From Acidobacteriota bacterium (GTDB lineage Bacteria; Acidobacteriota; Holophagae; Thermotomaculales; Thermotomaculaceae), in the NCBI GenBank assembly GCA_003650445.1, contig QMQE01000018.1, positions 1 to 21,717 of the forward strand: a stretch of DNA of 21,717 bases, in the 5' to 3' direction. Under the pieces are notes generated by a model that saw only the letters and a program-made list of their open reading frames with translations, did not search any database and was not told the origin of the DNA. How positions within the stretch are numbered: position 1 is the first letter of the stretch; each line of letters starts with the position of its first letter. Below, one piece after another: positions 1 to 8,188 of the stretch. The translations under genes were made by a program, and so were the position numbers.

Positions 1-208
1 TGTGTTGAGTTCCCCTCTCCTCCTCCCTGCGGTCGAGTGCAAGTGAAAGTGCGAGTGCGCGAAAGAAGGGGATTGGCCATTCCCCGCTTCTGAACCTTAG
101 TTCTATCTTTTCTGAACGTTGTGCCTTTGTGTTAACTTCTCCTCTCCTCCGCTCTTCCCCCTCAGCGTGCTCTGCGGCCTCTGCGGTGAGTCCGGTGTCC
201 GGTGTCTA
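1..208. repeat. Cluster of short degenerate intergenic repeats
   Basis: This non-coding stretch lies downstream of glnS. A 23-nt head starting TGTGTT and ending CTCTCCTCC occurs at 1-23 and again at 128-150, with 20 of 23 bases identical. Each copy is followed by a CTGCGGT...GAG block and then by its own tandem tail. After copy one the tail is four hexamers of the form (C/A)(G/A)AGTG at 34-57. After copy two there are two 9-mers (CTCTGCGGC, CTCTGCGGT at 170-187), then TCCGGTG twice at 191-204. No convincing gene is visible; the short open frames here lack ribosome sites and family motifs. From general knowledge, GCAGAG/CTCTGCGG-type low-complexity spacers occur in many environmental bacterial genomes with no assigned function. 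The window edge may cut the element. Confidence 0.75.
61..85 (-). terminator. glnS: Possible weak terminator downstream of glnS
   Basis: On the minus strand, GGGGA and TCCCC flank an 8-nt centre (68-85) and are followed by TTCTTTC. It resembles a weak intrinsic terminator but lies about 135 nt past the glnS stop, inside the repeat cluster. The U-tract is interrupted, so the call is tentative. Confidence 0.3.
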
Positions 209-219
209 TTTCTGCTGAA

Positions 220-1929
220 TCAGGAACCGGAGAGTTTCTTTTCCAGTTTCGCCCAGGAATCCCGCAGGGAAACCGAACGGTTGAATACGGGCTTCCCCGG
301 CTTGCTGAACTTTTTGTCCAGAGTAAAGTACCCGGTTCTCAAAAACTGGTAGGGCACACCATGCTTTGCATCTCCCAGTGCAGGCTCCACAATACAGTTA
401 TCCAGGATTTTCAGGGAATCCGGATTGATATTTGACAGAAAATTTTCTCCCTCTGCGACTTCCCCGGGATTTTCCTTGAGAAACAGTTTGTCAAACAAAC
501 GAATTTCAGCTGGAATCCCCTCTGTGGCAGATACCCAGTGCAGTGTTCCCCGTACCTTTCTTCCGTCGTCGGTCCATCCCCCCCGGCTCTTGGGGTCGTA
601 GGTGCAGTGAAGTTCCGTAATTTCCCCGGTTTCGTCCCGGATTACTTCCTGACAGGTTATGTAATACGCATGTTTTAAGCGAACCTCTTTTCCGGGAGCG
701 AGGCGAAAATATTTTCTCGGTGCCTCTTCCCGGAAGTCTGTCCGTTCGACGTAAATTTCTCTGGTGAAGGGAATTTCCCGTTTCCCTGCTGACGGATCCT
801 CGGGGTTGTTCTCCGCTTCCATCATTTCAATCTTCCCTTCCGGGTAGTTTGTGATGACAACTTTCAGGGGGTCCAGTACCGCCATGACCCGGTTTGCCCG
901 TTTGTTCAGGTCTTCCCTGAGGCAGTGTTCCAGCAACGCTACGTCCACTGTACTTTCGCGTTTGGCAATCCCGATGCGGTCACAGAAGTCCCGGATGGAT
1001 TCCGGGGTATAGCCCCGTCGCCTCAAACCGGAAATGGTGGGCATTCTCGGGTCATCCCAGCCGTCCACGACCTTTTCTTCTACCAGTTGAAGCAGTTTGC
1101 GTTTACTCATGATCGTATAACTGAGGTTCAGCCGGGCAAATTCGATTTGTTGGGGTCGATAGACTCCCAGTTCAATCAGGAACCAGTCGTAGAGGGGGCG
1201 GTGAGCTTCAAATTCAAGGGTACAAAGGGAGTGGGTGATGCGTTCAATGGAATCTTCGAGCCCGTGGGCCCAGTCATACATGGGGTACACGCACCACTTG
1301 TCTCCGGCACGGTGATGACGGGCATGAAGAATCCGGTACATGACAGGGTCCCGCATGTTCAGGTTGGGATGTGCCATGTCAATTTTTGCCCGCAACGTCC
1401 GGGAACCATCTGGAAATTCACCGTCACACATCCGCTGGAAAAGATCCAGGTTCTCTTCAATGGACCGATTGCGGTAGGGGCTCTCCTTACCCGGTTCGGT
1501 CAGTGTGCCACGGTATTCCACAACTTCTGCTGCAGAAAGGTCACAAACGTATGCCTTCCCTTTTTTTATCAACTGAAAAGCATATTCCAGCATCTGCTCA
1601 AAATAATCGGATGCGTAGAACAGTCGGTCTTCCCAGCTGAATCCTAACCAGGACACGTCTTCAATAATGGACCTGACATACTCATCTTCTTCCTTTGCGG
1701 GGTTGGTATCATCGAAGCGAAGGTTGCATTTGCCGCCGGGGTATTCTTCTGCAATCCCAAAGCTCAGACAGATGGCCTTTGCGTGTCCGATATGCAGGTA
1801 GCCATTGGGCTCCGGAGGGAAACGGGTCTGGACACGCCCATCATATTTGCCTGTTTCAAGATCATGGTCTATGATTGTTCGAATAAAATCTCTTGGTTTT
1901 GATGTGTCTTCCTGAGTATTTTTCGTCAT
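220..1929 (-). CDS. glnS: Glutaminyl-tRNA synthetase (GlnRS)
   Basis: This cytoplasmic class I synthetase joins glutamine to tRNA-Gln. The 569-residue product is close to the E. coli enzyme (about 554). It has the class I HIGH motif in a PPEPNGYLHIGHAK context, the GlnRS form of KMSKS (IMSKRKL), then GWDDPRMPTISGLRRRGY, and a complete anticodon-binding beta-barrel region ending PVFNRSVSLRDSWAK. These GlnRS-specific signatures separate it from GluRS. The start at 1929 is chosen because AGGAG lies about 8 nt upstream; an in-frame TTG at 1947 would put that site inside the gene. A possible -10 (TAGAAT, 1976-1971) lies about 40 nt upstream with no good -35. It is divergent from the gene for its own tRNA substrate. 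A GlnRS means the cell need not rely on GatCAB amidation for Gln-tRNA. Confidence 0.97.
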   Translation of the reverse strand: MTKNTQEDTSKPRDFIRTIIDHDLETGKYDGRVQTRFPPEPNGYLHIGHAKAICLSFGIAEEYPGGKCNLRFDDTNPAKEEDEYVRSIIEDVSWLGFSWEDRLFYASDYFEQMLEYAFQLIKKGKAYVCDLSAAEVVEYRGTLTEPGKESPYRNRSIEENLDLFQRMCDGEFPDGSRTLRAKIDMAHPNLNMRDPVMYRILHARHHRAGDKWCVYPMYDWAHGLEDSIERITHSLCTLEFEAHRPLYDWFLIELGVYRPQQIEFARLNLSYTIMSKRKLLQLVEEKVVDGWDDPRMPTISGLRRRGYTPESIRDFCDRIGIAKRESTVDVALLEHCLREDLNKRANRVMAVLDPLKVVITNYPEGKIEMMEAENNPEDPSAGKREIPFTREIYVERTDFREEAPRKYFRLAPGKEVRLKHAYYITCQEVIRDETGEITELHCTYDPKSRGGWTDDGRKVRGTLHWVSATEGIPAEIRLFDKLFLKENPGEVAEGENFLSNINPDSLKILDNCIVEPALGDAKHGVPYQFLRTGYFTLDKKFSKPGKPVFNRSVSLRDSWAKLEKKLSGS

Positions 1930-2043
1930 TCTGAACTCCTGTTTCAAAGTGCGCTCAATATCAATTCGCTATTCTACCACAGCCCGATTTCCATGGAAGG
2001 GTGGGTTTTGCCACATTTGCTCCAAGATTTTCTTACATATCTC

Positions 2044-2072
2044 TTGATTTTGGGGAAACGGCTGGCTATAAT
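2044..2072 (+). promoter_or_regulatory. Promoter of the tRNA-Gln/tRNA-Glu operon
   Basis: TTGATT (2044-2049) and a consensus TATAAT (2067-2072) are separated by exactly 17 bp. Transcription should start near 2079, about 7 nt before the mature tRNA-Gln 5' end. This is a typical sigma-70 tRNA promoter. Confidence 0.85.
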
Positions 2073-2085
2073 GCATTGGACCGGT

Positions 2086-2159
2086 TGGGAGATCGTCTAA
2101 TGGCAAGACGCCAGGCTCTGGATCTGGTTATCGGGGTTCGACTCCCTGTCTCCCAGCCA
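2086..2159 (+). tRNA. tRNA-Gln, anticodon CUG
   Basis: A full cloverleaf folds by eye. Acceptor TGGGAGA pairs with TCTCCCA, the D-stem is GTCT/AGAC, and anticodon stem CCAGG/TCTGG encloses loop CTCTGGA with anticodon CTG. T-stem CGGGG/CCCTG encloses TTCGACT, followed by discriminator G and an encoded CCA. It reads CAG. It carries known GlnRS identity features: U1-A72, G2-C71, G3-C70, G73 and the central anticodon U. It is divergent from glnS. Confidence 0.95.
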
Positions 2160-2170
2160 TTTTTCTTTTC

Positions 2171-2245
2171 GGGGCATTCGTCTAGGGGTTAGGACGCCGG
2201 CCTCTCACGCCGGAAACAGGGGTTCAATTCCCCTATGCCCTACCA
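2171..2245 (+). tRNA. tRNA-Glu, anticodon CUC
   Basis: Acceptor GGGGCAT pairs with ATGCCCT, with a G-U pair at 1:72. Anticodon stem CCGGC/GCCGG encloses loop CTCTCAC, giving anticodon CTC, which reads GAG. T-stem AGGGG/CCCCT encloses TTCAATT, followed by discriminator A and encoded CCA. Only an 11-nt T-rich spacer separates it from tRNA-Gln, so the two are almost certainly one processed transcript. The G1-U72 pair and A73 differ from the U1-A72/G73 of the neighbouring tRNA-Gln, which should help GlnRS reject it. Confidence 0.95.
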
Positions 2246-2430
2246 GAAATTTTAAAACATCAACAAACTCAAACCAGGTATGTTCGCTATCGAAAAATAT
2301 CTGGCTTTCTGCATTTGCTTCTTTTTCTGTCAACCCAATGACTGATTTGACGAAATATTCAAATTTAAGTGGAAAAAGCGTATTCAGTTGCTATACTATA
2401 GATAACAGCAACAGGAATCGGGAGGCCAAA

Positions 2431-3387
2431 ATGGATTTCGAAGCTTTGGGAAAGTTGACAAAGGACGTAAGCGCGCTTCAGAAACAGCAGACGGTTATGC
2501 TGGAGCGGCTGGAAAAACTGAATGAAAAAGCAGATACGATTTCAGAAATCGTACACGAGAAGATTTTCAATGACTATCAACATAAACTGGAACAACTCAA
2601 TATGGAGATCACCCCACTTTATGATCAGTTGAAATTGAGAAAAGCAGAGCTTGTTGAGGCCATCTCTGATGTTGAAGAAGAGCTGAAAGCATACATGGTC
2701 GAGAAAGAAGAGATTTCTGTTCGGGCCGAGCTTGGTGAGTTTTCCGAAAAGAAAGCAGCCTCCAAAATAGACGCATTGGATAAAGAAAATGAAGACAAAT
2801 TTGAACGGAAGGACAAGCTGACATCTGAACTTGAAAAGGTGGATGAAGTTCTTTCCGTTGAAGTTGGGCTCCAGAAAATGCCTTTCTCAGTTCCGGAACC
2901 TGCGACAGAGGTGGGCAAAGATTTATCGGAAGCAGTTGCTGAAGATATACAGGAAGATGTTGTAGAGGATGCGCCTTCAACCCTGAGTGAAGAACTCCCT
3001 GATGAGGCAATTTTGCCGCCGCTACCGCCAACAGGGGACACGGAAAAGACAATTCTGGACCTGGGAAAGGAGGTTGAACAAGGCAGCACCATGCTGTTCC
3101 GGCCCCCCACATTGACGGTTGTTTCCGGTGACTCGAAAGGGACCGAGTTCCGCTTGAAGATGGGGGTAACAAACATTGGGAGTGGCTCGGGAAATGACAT
3201 TCGAATGGATGACCCCTCCATCGCTGAGAAGCATGCCCAGATCACCTTCGGCCCTGATGGTTTCACAATCTATGACTACAATACCCCCGGTGGAATTATG
3301 GTAAATGGGCAAAGAATTTCGGAGCATCTTGTTCAAAACGGGGATAAAATTCAGATTGGTGACGTAGAACTTCGTTTTGAAAACTAA
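2431..3387 (+). CDS. Coiled-coil protein with C-terminal FHA domain
   Basis: The product has 318 residues. Residues 1 to about 160 are Glu/Lys/Leu-rich and strongly predicted coiled coil. Residues about 165-225 are an acidic, proline-bearing linker. Residues about 226-318 are a forkhead-associated (FHA) domain, a phosphothreonine reader, with IGSGSGNDIRMDDPSIAEKH, then NGQRI and GDKIQIGDVELRF. The usual IGR arginine is serine here. The linker ends with two acidic-side Thr motifs, KTILD (T207) and STMLFR (T220), placed like the kinase-targeted N-terminal Thr of GarA/OdhI proteins. There is no signal peptide, so it is cytoplasmic. The start at 2431 is set by GGAGG 5 nt upstream; upstream in-frame codons lack a site. 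A possible -10 (TATACT, 2392-2397) has no good -35. The kinase gene starts 10 nt downstream, so this is its likely partner or substrate. That role is inferred. Confidence 0.85.
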   Translation: MDFEALGKLTKDVSALQKQQTVMLERLEKLNEKADTISEIVHEKIFNDYQHKLEQLNMEITPLYDQLKLRKAELVEAISDVEEELKAYMVEKEEISVRAELGEFSEKKAASKIDALDKENEDKFERKDKLTSELEKVDEVLSVEVGLQKMPFSVPEPATEVGKDLSEAVAEDIQEDVVEDAPSTLSEELPDEAILPPLPPTGDTEKTILDLGKEVEQGSTMLFRPPTLTVVSGDSKGTEFRLKMGVTNIGSGSGNDIRMDDPSIAEKHAQITFGPDGFTIYDYNTPGGIMVNGQRISEHLVQNGDKIQIGDVELRFEN

Positions 3388-3397
3388 AAGGTAATAA

Positions 3398-5179
3398 ATG
3401 GACAAAATTGGCAAATATGAAATAAGGTCAGAGCTTGGCAGGGGTGCGATGGGCATTGTTTACCTCGGCTATGACCCTGTCATTGAGCGCTCGGTAGCAA
3501 TTAAAACCATGAATGCCGAAGCATTTGAAGAAGAGGAACAGAAACAGCGGTTTCTGAGAGAAGCACGCTCTGCGGGTGCAATGCAACATCCTAATATCGT
3601 AACAATTTACGAGATGGGCATGGAAGGAGACACACCTTATATTGCCATGGAGTATGTCGAGGGACAGGACCTTACGCAGTTAATCAAGAAAGGTGAACCT
3701 GAATCGCTGAAAGAGAAACTTGCCATCATGGCTCAACTCTGCGATGCCCTGGATTTTGCTCATAGCAAAGAAGTCATACACCGGGATATTAAACCTGGGA
3801 ATATCCGGATTCTTCCCGATCGAACTGTTAAAATTATGGATTTTGGAATCGCGAAGAAGCAGGATTCTGATTTTACACGTACAGGCCTTGTGGTTGGAAC
3901 ATTGTCGTACATGTCCCCGGAACAGGTTCAGGGCAAGCCGTTGGATCCGAGAAGTGACCAGTTTTCTGCAGGTGTCGTGTTTTACCAGATGCTGACTGGG
4001 AAAAAACCTTTTGGTGGGGACAACCTGACCAATGTTATCTACCAGATCATATCTTTTAATGTAAATACATTGGAACTGCCGGGAACCCCCACTGTCCTGA
4101 AGAAAATTGTCCAGAAAATGATGAACCCGGACCCGGAAAAACGCTTTCGAAGTTGTGGTGAAGTTTCTGCCCTCTTGCGGCAGGAAATACAATTTCTTGA
4201 AGGAGAAGGGGAATCTCCAACCGTTTTGCTGGATACAGAATCCCCCACTGAAACAGCCGTTGTACCGCCGATTCCTTCAGCGGGAAACGCTGTTTACGGT
4301 GGATCTGCCAGCCTTCCTGAAACGAAAAAAAGCCATACGTTTGCAATTGTATTGAGCATTTTGATTGTTGTGGGGATTCTGGGTGTTGGTGGTGTACTGG
4401 GCTACAAGAAATTTTCTCAATTTCAACAATTCACAAAATCGAAAGAAAATGCGGCACAAAAGGCCGATAGGCCAAAGAGCGTCCATGCTGTAGAGAATCC
4501 GGAACAAAAATTGACTCCTGAGATGAAGCAGTCAGAGGAACAGGCTGTGGCAAAACCCGTTGTCAATGAACCTTCCTCCTCAACCAAAGCCGTTGAAGAT
4601 TTGAATGGCAAGAAGGCAGTTCTGCCTCATCACAAAGTGGCCGTACCTGCTGAAACTGTTACTCAACAAAAATCTATTGAATCCACAAAGAGATCAAAAA
4701 CCGAAAAAAAAGAAGTAAAAGCGGTTCAGCAGCGGAAACCAGAGCAGGAAAATGTCCCCGCAGAAAAGATAGATGAACCGGAAACTGTTTTTAAAAAAGA
4801 AGGCCAGAATCGTCAGGTTCTGGCATTGCACAAAGTTTTTGCCGCGTATGAGCAGAGAATAGAGAAATTTAAGAATAGAGTCGAGAATATGCCAATGAGG
4901 CAGAGAAAAGCTATGTTTTCAAGGGAAATGAACATGGGAAGGCGAGCTCTGGGGGATAAAAACAAAATCCCCGCAGCAGTCCATTTTTATCGCTCCGTTA
5001 TACTTCAGCCCACCAGCAGGGACGGTTATGCATGGCTTGCAGCAACTTTGATTGACCTGAAGGCATACGAAGATGCCAGAAAGGTAATCAAGAAGGCTGG
5101 TGAACACGGTATTTCTGTCTCACAGATGAGTCAAAATATGCGGTTCAGGATGGCTTATCAAAAGCTTCAGATGCATTGA
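3398..5179 (+). CDS. Transmembrane Ser/Thr protein kinase (PknB-like)
   Basis: The product has 593 residues. Residues about 7-265 form a Hanks-type kinase domain with glycine loop GRGAMGIVY, Lys36 in VAIK, HRDIKPGN (catalytic Asp130), DFG at 148-150, SPE in place of APE, and DQFSAGVVFYQMLTGKKPF. All catalytic residues are present, so it should be active. A Thr/Pro-rich juxtamembrane stretch includes SPTVLLD (T275). One membrane helix spans about 314-337. A long Lys/Glu-rich disordered segment follows, and residues about 520-580 look TPR-like (AAVHFYRSVILQP, YAWLAATLIDLKAYEDARK). The kinase therefore faces the cytoplasm and the tail faces the periplasm. There are no PASTA repeats, unlike Gram-positive PknB. 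It is probably co-transcribed with the FHA gene. The signal it senses is unknown. Confidence 0.93.
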   Translation: MDKIGKYEIRSELGRGAMGIVYLGYDPVIERSVAIKTMNAEAFEEEEQKQRFLREARSAGAMQHPNIVTIYEMGMEGDTPYIAMEYVEGQDLTQLIKKGEPESLKEKLAIMAQLCDALDFAHSKEVIHRDIKPGNIRILPDRTVKIMDFGIAKKQDSDFTRTGLVVGTLSYMSPEQVQGKPLDPRSDQFSAGVVFYQMLTGKKPFGGDNLTNVIYQIISFNVNTLELPGTPTVLKKIVQKMMNPDPEKRFRSCGEVSALLRQEIQFLEGEGESPTVLLDTESPTETAVVPPIPSAGNAVYGGSASLPETKKSHTFAIVLSILIVVGILGVGGVLGYKKFSQFQQFTKSKENAAQKADRPKSVHAVENPEQKLTPEMKQSEEQAVAKPVVNEPSSSTKAVEDLNGKKAVLPHHKVAVPAETVTQQKSIESTKRSKTEKKEVKAVQQRKPEQENVPAEKIDEPETVFKKEGQNRQVLALHKVFAAYEQRIEKFKNRVENMPMRQRKAMFSREMNMGRRALGDKNKIPAAVHFYRSVILQPTSRDGYAWLAATLIDLKAYEDARKVIKKAGEHGISVSQMSQNMRFRMAYQKLQMH

Positions 5180-5291
5180 AAAGCAGCCTCGGTTTTAAAA
5201 TAAAAAGAAAACCACAATGAATAGCTGGATCATGGGACAAAACTCATCTGTATAATCATGTTTTTACATGAGATTCAATACAGGTGGCCCG

Positions 5292-5320
5292 TTGACCTTA
5301 ACTTTTGTTTCTGCTATAGT
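5292..5320 (+). promoter_or_regulatory. lepA: Promoter of lepA
   Basis: TTGACC (5292-5297) and TATAGT (5315-5320) are 17 bp apart, giving a start near 5327 and a leader of about 18 nt that contains GGAGG. It starts a lepA-mltG-trhP transcript. No convincing terminator for the kinase gene is visible in 5180-5291, only weak A/T-rich hairpins. Confidence 0.82.
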
Positions 5321-5344
5321 CTGCCTCGATAGATGGAGGAATAA

Positions 5345-7150
5345 ATGACCATTTCACATATCCGTAATTTCTCAATAATAGCGCACATCGACCATGGGAA
5401 ATCTACATTGGCGGATAGGATTCTCGAAAAGACAGAAGCCATTGACAGGCGGGATATGAAAGCGCAGGTCCTGGATGACATGGATCTTGAAAGGGAAAGG
5501 GGAATCACTATAAAGGCCCATTCCGTCACAGTCAAGTATCGCTCCAAGAAAGGAGAAGATTTTATATTTAATCTCATTGATACACCTGGACATGTCGATT
5601 TTTCATATGAGGTATCGCGGAGCCTCAAGGCTTGCGAAGGTGCGTTGTTGGTTGTGGATGCGTCCCAGGGCGTGGAAGCACAAACTCTGGCCAATACCTA
5701 CCTTGCAATTGAGAATGATCTCGAAATTCTTCCGGTCCTGAATAAGATTGACCTTCCGTCAGCTGAGCCTGACAGAATTCTCCGGCAGATTGAGCAGGTG
5801 ATTGGATTGGATACCGAGAGTACCTGTCTTGTTTCTGCAAAAACAGGGCAGGGGATTGATGATGTACTGGAGAGCATTGTAAGCACTTTCCCCGCACCTG
5901 ACGGTGATCCGGAAGCCCCCCTCTCCGCCCTGATTTTTGATTCCTGGTTCGATCCGTATCGAGGGGTAATTATGTTGGTCCGTGTCTTTGAAGGGAGTAT
6001 TTCCCCCAGAATGAAAATACGCCTGATGGCCAGTGCAAAGACTTTTGATGTCGATGAAGTCGGAATTTTTACACCCAAGATGACGCCGAAGAGCTCCCTG
6101 TCTGCCGGTGAAGTCGGGTACGTTATTGCGGGAATTAAGACAATTCAGGATTCAAAGATCGGCGACACAATTACCGAAGTTGGACGGGAAACGGGTACTG
6201 CATTACCCGGATTTCAGGAGATGAAGCCGGTTGTGTTTTCATCATTTTTCCCCACAGACAACGCACAATATGATGATTTGAGAGATGCAGTTGAGAAACT
6301 TCGCCTGAATGATTCTGCCTTCGTTTATGAACCGGAAACCTCTGACGCATTGGGGTTCGGATTCCGTTGCGGTTTCCTGGGGCTTCTTCATATGGAAATC
6401 ACTCAGGAACGGTTGGAAAGGGAATATGGACTGGAGCTTATTTCCACCGCCCCCGGGGTAGAGTATAAGCTGGAATTGACAGATGGAAAAATCGAATTTA
6501 TCTCAAATCCTTCAAAAATCCCGGAACCGCAATATATCCGTAAAATTGAAGAACCGATTGTGACAGCGACAATTGTTACCCGTTCAGATTTTGTGGGAAA
6601 TATTTTGAAGCTCTGTGAAGAGCGCAGAGGGATTCAAAAACGCCTGGAGTATGTTTCTGAAGACAGGGTTCTCATTGAATATGAATTGCCCCTGAATGAA
6701 ATTGTTCTGGATTTCTACGATAAACTGAAGTCTCTGTCAAAAGGCTATGCCTCATTTGATTATACTATCAGCGGCTTACGTGCTTCCAAACTGGTTAAGC
6801 TTGACATTCTGGTAAACGGAGACCCCATTGACGCACTTTCGATTATTGTTCATCAGGACAAGTCTTTTCAGCGTGGGCAGGCATTGACCAGAAAAATGAA
6901 AGAATTGATTCCGCGTCAGATGTATGAAGTTGCTATTCAGGCCGCAATTGGAAGGCGCATAATTGCCCGTACCACAGTGAAGGCAATGCGAAAGAATGTC
7001 CTTGCCAAGTGCTATGGGGGAGATATAACAAGGAAGCGGAAGCTCCTGGAAAAACAAAAAGCAGGGAAAAAGCGGATGAAAGCAGTGGGAAGGATCCAGA
7101 TTCCTCAGGATGCCTTTATGGCGATTCTGAAAATTAATGATGAGGATTGA
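5345..7150 (+). CDS. lepA: Elongation factor 4 (LepA), ribosome GTPase
   Basis: EF4 acts on elongating or initiating ribosomes as a translational GTPase. The 601-residue product matches the normal family length. G1 is AHIDHGKST, the switch region includes ERERGITIKAH, G3 is DTPGHVDF and G4 is NKID. EF-G-like domains II, III and V follow, with GFGFRCGFLGLLHMEI and YPYRV-region equivalents. The LepA-specific C-terminal domain includes ARTTVKAMRKNVLAKCYGGD and KRKLLEKQKAGKKRMK. GGAGG sits 5 nt before the ATG. mltG follows after 15 nt, so the two are probably co-transcribed. Nothing looks degraded. Confidence 0.98.
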   Translation: MTISHIRNFSIIAHIDHGKSTLADRILEKTEAIDRRDMKAQVLDDMDLERERGITIKAHSVTVKYRSKKGEDFIFNLIDTPGHVDFSYEVSRSLKACEGALLVVDASQGVEAQTLANTYLAIENDLEILPVLNKIDLPSAEPDRILRQIEQVIGLDTESTCLVSAKTGQGIDDVLESIVSTFPAPDGDPEAPLSALIFDSWFDPYRGVIMLVRVFEGSISPRMKIRLMASAKTFDVDEVGIFTPKMTPKSSLSAGEVGYVIAGIKTIQDSKIGDTITEVGRETGTALPGFQEMKPVVFSSFFPTDNAQYDDLRDAVEKLRLNDSAFVYEPETSDALGFGFRCGFLGLLHMEITQERLEREYGLELISTAPGVEYKLELTDGKIEFISNPSKIPEPQYIRKIEEPIVTATIVTRSDFVGNILKLCEERRGIQKRLEYVSEDRVLIEYELPLNEIVLDFYDKLKSLSKGYASFDYTISGLRASKLVKLDILVNGDPIDALSIIVHQDKSFQRGQALTRKMKELIPRQMYEVAIQAAIGRRIIARTTVKAMRKNVLAKCYGGDITRKRKLLEKQKAGKKRMKAVGRIQIPQDAFMAILKINDED

Positions 7151-7165
7151 ATTCCAGGAAATACA

Positions 7166-8188
7166 ATGAAAGTACGTTTTTTAACCTTGATAACCCTGCT
7201 CCTTTGTCTGTCCATGATTGCAGGGGCGATTTTTGTCCATATTTTTTTTGAAAAATATCCTGTATCCGCAACCATCCGGGTAAACAAGGGAGAAAGTGTC
7301 CGGCAGGTTTCGGAGAAACTGTACGGGAATAAGGTAGTCAATTCCAGGGAATATTTCAAAACTGGTACGCGTCTCTTCGGGGTAGAGCGGGAGATAAAGG
7401 CCGGTTTTTACCGTTTTGAAGGGGAAATGACGCTGTATCAGGTAATTATGGAATTGACGACCGGTCGGGACCGACTCATCCGAATCACCTTCCCGGAGGG
7501 GCTGACCTGCCGTGAAATGTTTCAAATTCTTGTTTCGAAAGGCCTTGGTAGTGAAAAAAATTATCTTCAAATTTTTAACGATCCAGCTAACCTGCTTCCC
7601 CCTGAATTCAAGGGAGCAATGACACTTGAGGGTTTTCTTTTCCCGGACACATACCTGTTCCCTGAACGGGCCACGGAAGAGGAGATTGTTCGCGAGATGA
7701 TCCGGCAGTTCATGATTCACTTTCAAAAAGCTTCGGCAAACCCCGCTGTGTTTCAAGCACTGACCTCATTTGAACGGCTGACCCTTGCGTCTCTCATTGA
7801 AAAAGAAACCAGCAGGGAAGGGGAACGGCCACTGGTGGCATCGGTCTTCCTGAATCGACTGAGGATACACATGAAACTGGATTGTGATCCCACAATCATC
7901 TATTCCCTGATACGGCAGGGGCGGTGGGACGGTAATATCCGTAAACCGGACATTACAATTGATGACCCCTACAATACCTATGTCTATGGCGGATTGCCGC
8001 CGGGGCCCATTGCTAATCCCGGAGAAGCATCTCTGTTTGCCGTTTTTCACCCGGCCCGGACAGATTATCTCTATTTTGTTTCCAGAAACGACGGAACCCA
8101 CGTCTTTGCCAGTCATTACAGCGAGCACCTTGAAAATGTCCGGCACTATCAGGTGCGCTACTGGCACCGTAAGAGACACAAAAAGTGA
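7166..8188 (+). CDS. mltG: Endolytic murein transglycosylase MltG (YceG family)
   Basis: MltG cuts nascent peptidoglycan strands at the inner membrane and is thought to end glycan polymerisation. The 340-residue protein has an N-terminal membrane anchor (about 5-27), a LysM-like part (about 32-95) and the YceG catalytic domain. Visible family motifs are LEGFLFPDTYLF, ASLIEKET (Glu212 aligns with the catalytic Glu of E. coli MltG), VFLNRL, CDPTIIY, and YNTYVYGGLPPGPI with NPG. An AGGA-type site lies upstream of the ATG. Its TGA overlaps the GTG start of the next gene, which suggests translational coupling. Confidence 0.95.
   Translation: MKVRFLTLITLLLCLSMIAGAIFVHIFFEKYPVSATIRVNKGESVRQVSEKLYGNKVVNSREYFKTGTRLFGVEREIKAGFYRFEGEMTLYQVIMELTTGRDRLIRITFPEGLTCREMFQILVSKGLGSEKNYLQIFNDPANLLPPEFKGAMTLEGFLFPDTYLFPERATEEEIVREMIRQFMIHFQKASANPAVFQALTSFERLTLASLIEKETSREGERPLVASVFLNRLRIHMKLDCDPTIIYSLIRQGRWDGNIRKPDITIDDPYNTYVYGGLPPGPIANPGEASLFAVFHPARTDYLYFVSRNDGTHVFASHYSEHLENVRHYQVRYWHRKRHKK

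Noticed and set aside
925..1647. Long open frame (240 codons) on the plus strand
   Set aside because: It is antisense to the well-supported glnS, has no recognisable motif and no ribosome site, and its composition follows from the glnS codons.
2160..2170. T-rich 11-nt spacer between the tRNAs as a terminator
   Set aside because: There is no GC hairpin immediately before it apart from the tRNA T-arm and acceptor, and tRNA-Glu has no promoter of its own.
2274..2304. Hairpin CCAGGTAT/ATATCTGG after the tRNAs as a terminator
   Set aside because: The 15-nt loop and scattered T residues instead of a tract make it weak. The end of the tRNA transcript cannot be placed from it.
2609..3266. Two long minus-strand open frames opposite the FHA gene
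   Set aside because: The products are Ser-rich or low-complexity mirrors of the Glu/Lys coiled-coil coding strand. Neither has domain motifs.
5180..5291. Terminator or extra promoter between the kinase gene and lepA (GGTTTT/AAAACC, CATGT/ACATG, TATAAT at 5250)
   Set aside because: The stems are short and A/T-rich with no T-tract, and the TATAAT lacks a -35 at proper distance.
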